From Nocardioides sp. Iso805N (lineage in GTDB: Bacteria; Actinomycetota; Actinomycetes; Propionibacteriales; Nocardioidaceae): a stretch of DNA of 64,000 bases. This document shows positions 33,345 through 41,984 of the stretch, piece after piece. Below the pieces are notes generated by a model. The model saw only the letters and a list, made by a program, of their open reading frames with translations. It was not told the DNA's origin and searched no databases. Both the position numbers and the translations under genes were made by a program. Location of the stretch: assembly GCF_000364605.1 (NCBI RefSeq), contig NZ_KB822582.1, positions 65,446-129,445 on the forward strand. The letters run 5' to 3'. Position 1 is the first letter of the stretch, and each line of letters opens with the position of its first letter.

Positions 33345-34694
33345 GTGCACGAGTTCGTCGCGCAGGACCACGAGACCCTCAAGGACATCGCCGCGTGGGC
33401 CGCCGCGAGGCTGTCCGATCCTGCGGGTGCGCTCCCACCGGGCCACCACCCGGATCGGCGGCCGACCGCGCTTCCCGCGATCGCCGGCGACGGGGTGGGC
33501 ATGGAGGCGGCCTGGGCCTGGGTACGAGACGCCGTGCTGCCCACCGCCTTCCCGACCGACCATCCTCGCTACCTCGCTTTCGTCGGCGGCGCGCCCACCC
33601 CCGCCGCGGTGCTCACCGACGCAGCCCTGTCGGCTGCGTCGATCTACGGCGGCAGCGAGCTCGAGGCCGGCGCGGTCGTCGCGGCCGAACGAGCGGCGCT
33701 CCGCTGGCTGGGCGGCGTCCTCGGGTATCCCTCGACCGCACACGGCGCCTTCGTCAGCGGCGGCTCGATGGCGAACCTCAGCGCCCTGGTCGCGGCTCGG
33801 CACGGCCGCAGCACGGCCTCGGGCAGGCCTCCGGCGATCGTGGTGATGGCGGCCTCGGCGCACGCCTCGGTGCGAGCAGCCGCGGCCATCATGGGATGCG
33901 ACGTGGTGACGGCCGGTACGCCGGACGGCGCCCTGGGTGCCGGTGACCTGAATCGGGTCCTCGACGCCCACGATCCGGCGGAGGTCGTCGCCGTGGTCGC
34001 CAGCGCCGGTGCGACCAACACCGGTGCCGTGGATGCGCTGGGCGAGATCGCCGAGGTCTGTGCCGACCGGCGGATCTGGCTGCACGTGGACGCCGCGTAC
34101 GGCGGCGCCGCGATGCTGGCGCCCGCCCTCCGCTCCGCGTTCGCGGGCATCGAGCTCGCCGACTCGATCACGATCGACCCGCACAAGTGGCTGTTCACGC
34201 CGTACGAGTGCGCGGCGGTCCTCTACCGCGAACCCGCGCGTGCCCGCGCGGCCCACCGCCAGCAGGCCGACTACCTTGAGGCCGCCCACGACGGCGACGC
34301 CGACAACCCGGCCGACTACGCCGTGCACCTGACCCGACGCGCCCGCGGGCTGCCGCTGTGGGCCTCGCTCCTCGCCAACGGCACCGACGCCTACGTCGAC
34401 GCCGTCGAGCGGTGCCTGGACACCGCGTCGTACGCCGCCAAGCAGATCGAAGCCAACCCCGTGTTGGAGCTCGCGACCGAGCCGCAGCTGTCCGTGGTGC
34501 TCTTCCGGCGTACGGGATGGCAGGGCGACGAGTATGCGCGATGGTCGCAGGCGGCGCGTTACGGTGGCCTCGGGCTGGTCACACCGACCGTGTTCGCGGG
34601 CGAGACGGTGCTCCGGCTCTGTTTCGTCAACCCACGTACGACGGGCTCGGACGTCGACCTGCTGCTGGCGAGTCTGACGGGCGAAGTCCGCTGA
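33345..34694 (+). CDS. PLP-dependent group II amino-acid decarboxylase (aromatic-L-amino-acid decarboxylase-like)
   Basis: The 449-residue protein starts at GTG 33345. It has the fold-type I group II decarboxylase landmarks: HPRYLAFVGGAPTPAAVL, AFVSGGSMANLSALVAAR, the cofactor-binding LHVDAAYGGAAMLAP (Asp, Ala-His replaced by Ala-Tyr), and the Schiff-base lysine in ITIDPHKWLFTPYEC. It should remove CO2 from an aromatic or related L-amino acid to give an amine. The family includes tyrosine/tryptophan decarboxylases; the substrate cannot be chosen here. It stands alone ahead of a cyclic-di-GMP gene. Confidence 0.9.
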   Translation: MHEFVAQDHETLKDIAAWAAARLSDPAGALPPGHHPDRRPTALPAIAGDGVGMEAAWAWVRDAVLPTAFPTDHPRYLAFVGGAPTPAAVLTDAALSAASIYGGSELEAGAVVAAERAALRWLGGVLGYPSTAHGAFVSGGSMANLSALVAARHGRSTASGRPPAIVVMAASAHASVRAAAAIMGCDVVTAGTPDGALGAGDLNRVLDAHDPAEVVAVVASAGATNTGAVDALGEIAEVCADRRIWLHVDAAYGGAAMLAPALRSAFAGIELADSITIDPHKWLFTPYECAAVLYREPARARAAHRQQADYLEAAHDGDADNPADYAVHLTRRARGLPLWASLLANGTDAYVDAVERCLDTASYAAKQIEANPVLELATEPQLSVVLFRRTGWQGDEYARWSQAARYGGLGLVTPTVFAGETVLRLCFVNPRTTGSDVDLLLASLTGEVR

Positions 34695-34798
34695 ACCGCC
34701 AGCTGAGGGCTCTGCGCCGAGCCACACCATCGACCGACCTGTCCACCGCAGTGCCGACGACCGAAGTGCCGAGACCCACGGCCCGGGTAAGGGGACAC

Positions 34799-37258
34799 AT
34801 GGAGCGCCGCGCCAAGGAGCCCGAGGGCTCCTCGCCCAGCGCTCACTCCGCGTCCGCCACCCTCACCCGCCCGCGGCGACGCACCGAGGCGGTCCACCGC
34901 ACGATCGCGCGGCTCTCGTGGGCCGTGCTGGTCGGCGGGCTGGTGACCAACCAGATCGCAGAGCGAGCGTCGTACCAGACCGCACAGGCGATCCTGCTGA
35001 CCAGCCTGACCGTGTTCTTCCCGCTCCTGGTGCTCCGGCTGGTGCTGGCGGCGCGGCTCTACCCGACCCGTCGCATCCCGCTGGTGATGCTGGCGGCCAC
35101 GGTGACGATCTGGTCGCTCGGGTCGCTGGTGGTCAACGCCGCGAGCCTCGAGGAGCAGCAGCAGTTCCCCTCGCCCGGCGAGTGGCTGTTCCTGACCTCC
35201 TACCTCGGCCTGGTCGGCTACCTGATCCTCGACGTGGATCGCAGACAGAGTCGTCTCACCCGCAGCTGGCTCGACGTCGCGGTGATCTGCGGGGCGACGT
35301 CCTGTCTGGCGTCACTGCTCCTGGTCACACCGATCCGACTCGCCTCGGGAGAGAACGGCCTGGCGCTCCTGCTGGCCCTGATGTATCCGCTGGCCGATCT
35401 GGCGCTGGCGCTGGTGGTGCTCGGCCAGTCGCTGTTGCAGACCCGCAGTGACCAGCGCAAGTCCCTCATGCTGGGCGCGGCCTTCGTGCTGCTCGCCTGC
35501 GCCGACTCCGGCTTCGCCCTGCAGGTCTCGGCTCCCACCTACGACTTCGGCAACACCAGCAACGCCCTGTGGGGCGGCGCCTGGCTCCTGCTGGTCGCGG
35601 CCGCGTGCCGTCCCGAGCAACGGGTGATGCGAGCCATCCCCAAGGTGGCGGGGACGCGCCTGCTGGTCACCGCCGGCGCGATCGCGCTCGCCGTGCTGAC
35701 GATCCGGCCCGACGACACGCTCGCGTTCTACACCGTGCCGCCGGCCGTGTTGACCTTGAGCGCCGTCGGCGCTCGGATGGTGCTGGCGCTTCGCGACGCC
35801 AACCGAGCCACGGAGGCCTTCGCGCTCTCGCAGACCGACGACCTCACCAAGCTTCCCAACCGGCGGGCCGTCCGTGCCCACCTCAACAAGTGCCTGGCCG
35901 ACCGGCGGCCGCTGACCCTGATGCTGCTGGACCTCGACGGCTTCAAGGAGATCAACGACGCGCTCGGCCACCATGCGGGCGACGTCGTGCTGACCTTCGT
36001 GGCGGTCCGCATGCAGGAGGCCGTCGCCGGCGACGGCCTGGTGGCGCGGCTCGGTGGCGACGAGTTCGCGCTCCTGCTCGAGACCGTCGACGAGATAGCA
36101 CTCGTGGAGACCGCCCACCGCGTGCTGCGCGAGCTCGCCGAGCCGATCATGGTCGACGGCATCGAGATCTCCCCGGCCGGGTCGATCGGCATCACCGTCG
36201 TCAAGGACAGCGACACCGACAGCGGTGAAGTGCTGCGCCGGGCCGACGTCGCGATGTACCAGGCGAAGAGCTCCCGGTCCGGAGCAGCGCTCTACGACGC
36301 CCACCTCGACGAGTTCTCCCGGTCACGGCTGGAGCTGACCGAGGACCTGCGCCGAGGCATCGCCGACGAGCAGATCGAGGTCTGGTACCAGCCGCAGGTC
36401 GACACCACCACCATGCAGGTCCACTCGCTGGAGGCACTCGTGCGGTGGCGCCACCCGACCCAGGGGCTGCTCAGCCCGATCGCCTTCCTCCCGGCCGCCC
36501 GGCGCGTGGGGCTGATGGGCCTGTTGTCGGACGCGATCGCCTGGCAGGCGGTCCGCGACCTGCACCGTTGGCTCGCCGCGGGCCTGGACCTGCGACTGGC
36601 GATCAACTGCGCTCCCCCGGAGCTGCTCAGCCAGACCTTCCTGCCGCGCCTCTACCATGCGCTGCAGGAGTGGGACGTGCCTGCCGACCGCCTCGTGCTG
36701 GAGGTCACCGAGGACTCGTTCCTCGCCGATCCGCAACGGGCCCGGGACATCCTGCTCGAGGTGCGCGACCACGGGATGCAGGTCTCGATCGACGACTACG
36801 GCACCGGCTTCTCCTCGCTGACCTACCTGCGCAACCTGCCGGTGCAGGAGCTGAAGGTCGACAGGTCCCTCGTCCACGACGTCTCCACGGACGACCGCAG
36901 CAGGATGATCGTCGCCTCGACCATCCAGCTCGCGCACGCGCTGGACATGCGCATCGTCGCCGAGGGCGTCGAGAACGCCACCGACCTGGCCACCCTCGTC
37001 ACCATGGGCGTCGACAGCCTGCAGGGCTACCACATCGCGCGGCCGATGCCCGCCTCCGAAGTCGAGCGCTGGGTCAGCCTCTGGGCCACCAACGGCTCCG
37101 GCGCCGGTCCAGGTGCCGGTCCGGGTGCCGGTGCCGGTCCCGACCTGGTCGACGCCTCGGCCGCGCCCGAGCGGGCCGAGGAACACACCACTCGGGTGCA
37201 CAGCGGGCGACAGTCGGCCGAACTCGCCACGAACCCCGATCGGGATGCATTACCGTGA
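34799..37258 (+). CDS. Membrane GGDEF-EAL cyclic-di-GMP protein
   Basis: The 819-residue protein starts at ATG 34799 after AAGGGG. An N-terminal region with about nine membrane helices (roughly 35-335) is followed by a GGDEF domain (about 355-515) with intact ARLGGDEFALLLE, and an EAL domain (about 530-775) with SLEALVRWRHP, EVTEDSFL, DDYGTGFSSLTYL and KVDRSLV. Both motif sets look intact, so synthesis and hydrolysis of c-di-GMP are possible. A GAGP repeat (12-bp units, 37100-37135) precedes the tail. The following gene starts 29 bases downstream. Confidence 0.94.
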   Translation: MERRAKEPEGSSPSAHSASATLTRPRRRTEAVHRTIARLSWAVLVGGLVTNQIAERASYQTAQAILLTSLTVFFPLLVLRLVLAARLYPTRRIPLVMLAATVTIWSLGSLVVNAASLEEQQQFPSPGEWLFLTSYLGLVGYLILDVDRRQSRLTRSWLDVAVICGATSCLASLLLVTPIRLASGENGLALLLALMYPLADLALALVVLGQSLLQTRSDQRKSLMLGAAFVLLACADSGFALQVSAPTYDFGNTSNALWGGAWLLLVAAACRPEQRVMRAIPKVAGTRLLVTAGAIALAVLTIRPDDTLAFYTVPPAVLTLSAVGARMVLALRDANRATEAFALSQTDDLTKLPNRRAVRAHLNKCLADRRPLTLMLLDLDGFKEINDALGHHAGDVVLTFVAVRMQEAVAGDGLVARLGGDEFALLLETVDEIALVETAHRVLRELAEPIMVDGIEISPAGSIGITVVKDSDTDSGEVLRRADVAMYQAKSSRSGAALYDAHLDEFSRSRLELTEDLRRGIADEQIEVWYQPQVDTTTMQVHSLEALVRWRHPTQGLLSPIAFLPAARRVGLMGLLSDAIAWQAVRDLHRWLAAGLDLRLAINCAPPELLSQTFLPRLYHALQEWDVPADRLVLEVTEDSFLADPQRARDILLEVRDHGMQVSIDDYGTGFSSLTYLRNLPVQELKVDRSLVHDVSTDDRSRMIVASTIQLAHALDMRIVAEGVENATDLATLVTMGVDSLQGYHIARPMPASEVERWVSLWATNGSGAGPGAGPGAGAGPDLVDASAAPERAEEHTTRVHSGRQSAELATNPDRDALP

Positions 37259-37286
37259 CGTGGCCACCCAGGACAGGGAGATCAGG

Positions 37287-38024
37287 ATGACCGGGACACC
37301 TTTGCGCCTCCTCCTCGACCCCGTCGGGTCCGACCTGGAGGCGGCCCTCGCCTGCGAGGCCGAGGTGTTCCTCAGCACCTACGGCAACACGGCCGAGGAG
37401 TTCGAGCTCGAGTACGGCCCCTACGCCGCTCAGACCGGCTTCATGACGGTGCTCGACGAGACGGGCTGGGCGCTGGCCACGGCCAGGTTCATCGCACCCG
37501 GGCCGGCCGGCCTGAAGACGCTCAACGACACGGCGCGAGCCCCCTGGGGCGTCGACGGCGTCCGGTCGGCCCGCGCCGCCGGCATCGATCCCGACCGCAC
37601 CTGGGACGTCGCCACCATCGCCGTACGCCGGGCTCCTGGTCGCACGACGCTGTGCTCCGCCGCGCTCTACCACGGCATCGTCACCGCCGCACTGGCCAAC
37701 GGCATCGAGTCCATCGTGATGATCATGGACGCTCGACCGCGCCGGCTGCTCTCCTCCTCGGGCCTGCACCCGAACGTGCTGCCCGGCACCGGCGAGGGCG
37801 AGTATCTCGGCTCCCCCAACAGCATCCCGCTGTGGGCGAACCTGCACCGCATGTTCGACCAGCAGCGGCGCAACAACCCCGAGGCCTACCGGCTCATCTA
37901 CCAGGCGATCGGACTGGATGGCATCACGCTCCCCACCGACTGGACCTGGAGCGCTGACATGGCAGCCGTGGCCGCCGATGTGCCGGTGCCGCGGCGAGGG
38001 GCGACCGCCTCGACGCCGAGCTGA
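37287..38024 (+). CDS. Putative acyl- or acetyltransferase-like protein (LuxI/GNAT-like pattern)
   Basis: The 245-residue protein begins at ATG 37287, 7 bases after AGGGAG; MHYRDV at 37245 is a less likely start. The order CEAEVFLSTYGNT, FMTVLDETGWALATARFI, TWDVATIAVRR, IVMIMDARPRRLL and LGSPNSIPLWANL recalls GNAT/autoinducer-synthase-like proteins that bear acyl groups. I cannot identify a named family. It sits 28 bases after the GGDEF-EAL gene and probably shares its transcript. Confidence 0.6.
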   Translation: MTGTPLRLLLDPVGSDLEAALACEAEVFLSTYGNTAEEFELEYGPYAAQTGFMTVLDETGWALATARFIAPGPAGLKTLNDTARAPWGVDGVRSARAAGIDPDRTWDVATIAVRRAPGRTTLCSAALYHGIVTAALANGIESIVMIMDARPRRLLSSSGLHPNVLPGTGEGEYLGSPNSIPLWANLHRMFDQQRRNNPEAYRLIYQAIGLDGITLPTDWTWSADMAAVAADVPVPRRGATASTPS

Positions 38025-38033
38025 CACGGAGCC

Positions 38034-38954
38034 TCAGAGGCCGGCGAGCTGCTTGAGGTCGTGCAGGATCTCGTCCAGGCGGCCGAGGAGCGAGAGGTGT
38101 CCCTCGTCCTCGAAGAGGTGCGGCTGAGCGCCCGGGACCTTCGCGGCCAGCCACGCTCCGTGGGCGTAGGGCACCATCGCGTCCTGGCGTCCCTGCCACA
38201 CCGCGACCGGCACCGTGATGTCAGCCAGGTCGAAGCCCCAGGGTGCGACCGCGGCGAGCCCGTCGTCGCGCACCCCGATCGCGCCCTGGGCGCCCGCATG
38301 GTTGAAGGTGCGGCTCATCCAGTCGGCGAACTCGTCGGTGACCATCGCCTTGTCCACCGGCGTGACCAGCCCGCCCATCGCATCGGCGATCTGGTCGGGG
38401 GTGGCGGCCAGCATCGGCAGGATCTGCTCCTCCACGAGCGCGCCGTAGGCCTCGGCGCCCTGCTCGGCGGTGTGGTACTCCTCCAGGTTCTCCTCCGCCA
38501 TCCCCTCGAACCAGTCCAGACCCGCAGCACCGTACGGCGCGACGCCCGCCAGGGTCGCCGCCGCACGGCACCGGCCCGGCACCAGCGCGGCGCAGGCGAG
38601 TGCACGCGGACCGCCGCCCGACCACCCGACGGTGACGAAGTCGCCGATGCCCAGGTGATCGAGGACGACCAGGCTCTCGGCCACGTCGTCGGCGTACCGG
38701 CCCGGCGCAGGGCGCGGCGTGGACCGGCCGTAGCCAGGGCGCGAGAACGTCACGTACCGCAGGCCCGCGGCGCCGGCCACCGCGTCGATCGCCGCACTGG
38801 CGGCGACCGCCGACGGCGAGCCCATGTGGAAGAGCAGGGGGAAGCCGTCGGGGTCACCACCGGTGAGCACCTCGATGGTGCGTCCGTCTGGGCCCGGGAT
38901 CTCGTCGATGTGACTCACGCCGACAAGGACATCACGGGCGGGCGCGGTCCGCAC
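38034..38954 (-). CDS. Alpha/beta-fold hydrolase
   Basis: The 306-residue protein (a start 36 bases downstream, VSHIDEIPG, is also possible) has the alpha/beta-hydrolase pattern. The oxyanion region is LLFHMGSPSA; the nucleophile elbow is VTVGWSGGGPRALA (Ser); the acid is probably the Asp in VWQGRQDAMVPYAHG; the His is in FEDEGHLSLLG. It hydrolyses an ester or similar bond in an unknown substrate. It is followed on the same strand by nothing close; the alcohol dehydrogenase gene upstream is 10 bases away and may be cotranscribed. Confidence 0.9.
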   Translation of the reverse strand: MRTAPARDVLVGVSHIDEIPGPDGRTIEVLTGGDPDGFPLLFHMGSPSAVAASAAIDAVAGAAGLRYVTFSRPGYGRSTPRPAPGRYADDVAESLVVLDHLGIGDFVTVGWSGGGPRALACAALVPGRCRAAATLAGVAPYGAAGLDWFEGMAEENLEEYHTAEQGAEAYGALVEEQILPMLAATPDQIADAMGGLVTPVDKAMVTDEFADWMSRTFNHAGAQGAIGVRDDGLAAVAPWGFDLADITVPVAVWQGRQDAMVPYAHGAWLAAKVPGAQPHLFEDEGHLSLLGRLDEILHDLKQLAGL

Positions 38955-38964
38955 GCGCGGGTGC

Positions 38965-40152
38965 TCACGGGTTGAAGACGACCTTGATCATCCCGTCCTT
39001 CTTCGCGCGGAAGTCGGCATACGCTCGCGGCGCCTCGTCCAGCGACAGATGGTGGGTGGCGAACGACTCCACGCCGAGCACGTCCTCGTCCTGGTCCAGC
39101 AGCTGCACGATGTCGTCGCTCCAGCGGCGCACGTTGGCCTGGCCCATCCGCAGCTGCACCTGCTTGTCGAACAGCTGCATCATCGGGAGGGGATCGAGCG
39201 CACCGCCGTACACGCCGGAGATCGACACGGTCCCGCCGCGGCGTACAGCGTCGAAGGCCGCCGTAAGCGCGGCGAGCCGATCGACCCCGGCCTTCTTCAT
39301 GAACGGCTGCGCGATCGCGTCGGGCAGCATGCCGACCACCTTCTGGGTCATCTCGACGAACGGCGAGCCGTGCGCCTCCATCCCCACCGCGTCGATCACC
39401 GCGTCGGCGCCCCGGCCGTGGGTGAGGGCGCGGACCTCGTCGGCGAAGTCCTTGCCGGCCTCGTCGATGTTGATCACCTCCGCGCCGCGGCTCGCCACGC
39501 GGGAGAGCCGCTCGGGCACCCGGTCGGCCACGATCACCTGGACGCCGCGGTGCAGCGCGATCCGGGCGGCCATGTCGCCGATCGGACCGGCCCCCATCAC
39601 CAGCAGGGTCTGCTCGGGGCTGGAGACTCCGGCGTACTCGACCCCCTGCCAGGCGGTGGGAAGCACATCGGAGAGGAAGACGAAGCGGTCGTCGGAGGGG
39701 CCCTCGGGCACCTTGATGGCGCCGTAGTCGGCGTACGGAACGGCGAGGTACTCCGCCTGCCCGCCCGGCACCTGACCGTAGAGCTTGCTGTAGCCGAGCA
39801 GGCTCGCGCCGGTGCCCTGGTCGCGGTTCTGGGTCGTCTCGCACTGGCTCTGCAGGTCACGTTCGCACATCCAGCACTCGCCGCAGCTGACGTTGAACGG
39901 GATCACCACCCGGTCGCCGCGCCGGAGGTTGGTCACCTCGGATCCGACCTCCTCCACGATCCCCATCGGCTCGTGGCCGACGATGTCCCCCGGCGTCATG
40001 AACGGCGACAGCGGCTCATAGAGATGCAGGTCCGAGCCGCACAGCCCGGTGGTGGTGACGCGGATGATCGCGTCGGTCGGTTGGTTGATGACGGGGTCCG
40101 GAACATGATCGACGCTGATCTGCTTCGGGCCTTGCCAGGTCACTGCTCGCAT
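38965..40152 (-). CDS. Zinc-dependent alcohol dehydrogenase
   Basis: The 395-residue medium-chain dehydrogenase has the catalytic-zinc site TTTGLCGSDLHLYE and GDIVGHEPMGIVEEVG. The structural-zinc cysteines are SCGECWMCERDLQSQCE. The NAD-binding Rossmann motif is VMGAGPIGDMAARIALHRG. A long insert (TQKVVGMLPDAIAQPFMKKA) matches the glutathione-independent formaldehyde-dehydrogenase-like branch. It oxidises an alcohol or aldehyde with NAD(P). It is upstream of, and likely cotranscribed with, the hydrolase gene. Confidence 0.93.
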   Translation of the reverse strand: MRAVTWQGPKQISVDHVPDPVINQPTDAIIRVTTTGLCGSDLHLYEPLSPFMTPGDIVGHEPMGIVEEVGSEVTNLRRGDRVVIPFNVSCGECWMCERDLQSQCETTQNRDQGTGASLLGYSKLYGQVPGGQAEYLAVPYADYGAIKVPEGPSDDRFVFLSDVLPTAWQGVEYAGVSSPEQTLLVMGAGPIGDMAARIALHRGVQVIVADRVPERLSRVASRGAEVINIDEAGKDFADEVRALTHGRGADAVIDAVGMEAHGSPFVEMTQKVVGMLPDAIAQPFMKKAGVDRLAALTAAFDAVRRGGTVSISGVYGGALDPLPMMQLFDKQVQLRMGQANVRRWSDDIVQLLDQDEDVLGVESFATHHLSLDEAPRAYADFRAKKDGMIKVVFNP

Positions 40153-40212
40153 CGCGTGCTCCTCGGTGTGGACGTCTGCTCGCGCCTACCGGTACCCGAC
40201 GTCGGACCGCTA

Positions 40213-40581
40213 TCACCTGGAGATCTGCTGCAGCGCCCAGGAGTTGCCGTCGGGATCACTGAAGTAGGCGTAGCGCACGCCACCGCCCATGTCGTGGATC
40301 TCCGAGACTCCGACCCCGTTGGCGAGGAGCTGCTGACGTGCTGCGTCGAGGTCGTCCACCACCAGGTGCAGGCCCGCCACGGGCGCCGCGTCGTGACCGC
40401 CGATGCCGACACCCACCACGACCGAGCAGGCCGAGCCCGGGGGCGTCAGCTGGACGACCCGCATCCCGTTGCCCGGCTCGACGTCGTGGTCGAGGTGGAA
40501 GCCGACCCGCTCGACGTAGAACGCCTTGCTGCGGTCGACGTCGGTCGAGCGCAGCGGCACCAGCTCGAGTCGCATGTCCAT
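40213..40581 (-). CDS. VOC family (glyoxalase/bleomycin-resistance fold) protein
   Basis: The 122-residue protein (ATG at 40581) has the VOC beta-alpha-beta-beta-beta repeat. It shows LVPLRSTDVDRSKAFYVERV, HLVVDDLDAARQQLLANGV and YFSDPDGNSWALQQIS, the last with the usual DPDGN turn. Members bind metals and act in isomerisation, dioxygenation or drug sequestration. The family fold is clear, not the substrate. It is divergent from the NAD(P)-binding gene. Confidence 0.9.
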   Translation of the reverse strand: MDMRLELVPLRSTDVDRSKAFYVERVGFHLDHDVEPGNGMRVVQLTPPGSACSVVVGVGIGGHDAAPVAGLHLVVDDLDAARQQLLANGVGVSEIHDMGGGVRYAYFSDPDGNSWALQQISR

Positions 40582-40664
40582 GGGCTCTCCTCCTGCTTCG
40601 GCGGCCTTCGGCCGCGGGGCTACCGTCTGAGTGTGACGGCGTGATCCGGAGAGAGCGAGGAAGC

Positions 40665-41333
40665 ATGACGAAGGTCCTGATCCTGGGCGGGCACGGCAAG
40701 GTCGCACTCCTGCTGGCGCCCCTGCTCGTCGAGCGCGGCGACGAGGTCACGAGCGTGTTCCGCAACCCGGCACAGGAGGCGGAGGTCGCAGCGACCGGCG
40801 CGCGCCCGGTGCGCGCCGACATCGAGAAGCTGGACGTGACCGGACTGACCGACCTGCTCCGCGGGCAGGACGCGGTGGTCTGGTCGGCGGGCGCGGGCGG
40901 CGGCGACCCCTCCCGGACGTACGCCGTCGACAGGGACGCGGCGATCCGCAGCATGGACGCCGCTGTGGCCGCTGGCGTGCCGCGATACGTGATGGTGTCC
41001 TACCTCGGCTCGCGGCCCGACCACGGCGTACCGCCGGACAACCGGTTCTTCGCCTATGCCGAGGCGAAGGCCGCGGCCGACGAGTACCTGCGCGCAACCT
41101 CGCTCGCCGCCACCGTGCTCGGCCCCGGTCGGCTGACTCTGGACGAGCCGACCGGCCGGATCGACATCGTCACCCCCGACGACCAGGGCGACTCCGCGAC
41201 CACGCGGTCCGACGTCGCCGCCGTGGTCGCGGCGACCCTGCTCGAGGACAGCACGGTGGGCCGCACCATCGGCTTCCGCAACGGTGCGACGCCGATCGCG
41301 GAGGCGCTGCGCGGCTCAGCCGAGTGGTCTTGA
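40665..41333 (+). CDS. NAD(P)-binding SDR-like protein
   Basis: The 222-residue protein starts at ATG 40665 after GAGGAA-type sequence. It has the Rossmann opening MTKVLILGGHGKVALLLAPL, ARPVRADIEKLD and the YAEAKAAADEYLR helix (Tyr-x3-Lys pattern: Y-AEA-K). It is an atypical short-chain dehydrogenase/NmrA-like sugar-epimerase family member. It may reduce a substrate or sense NADP; neither is fixed by sequence. Confidence 0.88.
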   Translation: MTKVLILGGHGKVALLLAPLLVERGDEVTSVFRNPAQEAEVAATGARPVRADIEKLDVTGLTDLLRGQDAVVWSAGAGGGDPSRTYAVDRDAAIRSMDAAVAAGVPRYVMVSYLGSRPDHGVPPDNRFFAYAEAKAAADEYLRATSLAATVLGPGRLTLDEPTGRIDIVTPDDQGDSATTRSDVAAVVAATLLEDSTVGRTIGFRNGATPIAEALRGSAEWS

Positions 41334-41361
41334 CCCCTGGGGTCAGGGCCGAGCGCCCGCC

Positions 41362-41799
41362 TCACACCACCAACCCGTTCAGGACGTTGGTCAGGTCCTC
41401 CTCGGTGTCGCTGCCGATCTTCTCGAAGACCACCTTGACCAAGGGCGTCGCCAGCTTGGCGGCGCCCTTCATCTCGATGACAGCCTCATAGGTGACCTCG
41501 CTGCCGCTGCCATGCGGCACCACCGTGATGGTGTCGGTCGACGTCGCCGAGTCGTTGCGCCCCTCGAACACGATCCGGTCCCCCGCCAGCTCGACCAGCT
41601 CATAGACCAGCTCCGTGGACATCCCCGCGATCTTCGACTCGTTGCGCCACCGACTGCCCACCCGGATCGGACCCTCATCGAGGCGGGTGCAGCGCTGGGT
41701 GCCCGGATCCCACTGCTCGGCGTTGCCGAAGTCCTGGAGGTAGCCGATGACGACGGACGGCGGCGGGCTGACGGTGAAGGTACGGCTCACGGTGGTCAT
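41362..41799 (-). CDS. SRPBCC (START/polyketide-cyclase-like) family protein
   Basis: The 145-residue protein (ATG at 41799) has the SRPBCC pattern: SRTFTVSPPPSVVIGYLQDF, then NAEQWDPGTQ and SEVTYEAVIEM, with a long C-terminal helix. The fold binds hydrophobic ligands in a deep cavity. A ligand cannot be predicted. It is divergent from gnd and convergent with the NAD(P)-binding gene. Confidence 0.88.
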   Translation of the reverse strand: MTTVSRTFTVSPPPSVVIGYLQDFGNAEQWDPGTQRCTRLDEGPIRVGSRWRNESKIAGMSTELVYELVELAGDRIVFEGRNDSATSTDTITVVPHGSGSEVTYEAVIEMKGAAKLATPLVKVVFEKIGSDTEEDLTNVLNGLVV

Positions 41800-41984
41800 C
41801 CTGCCCAGTGACCTCACGAGGCGCAGTTCAGTCCAGCCGAGGCCGCCGAGCGACGGCGTGCCAGCAGACCATGGATTCCCGGCTCGCGCTCTGCGACGCT
41901 GAGAGAAGAGCGACCCGGTCCGCGCATCCCCCAGGGGCGAGCGGGCACCGTCGCAGGGAGACACCGAGACGGGAGAGCTGCGAG

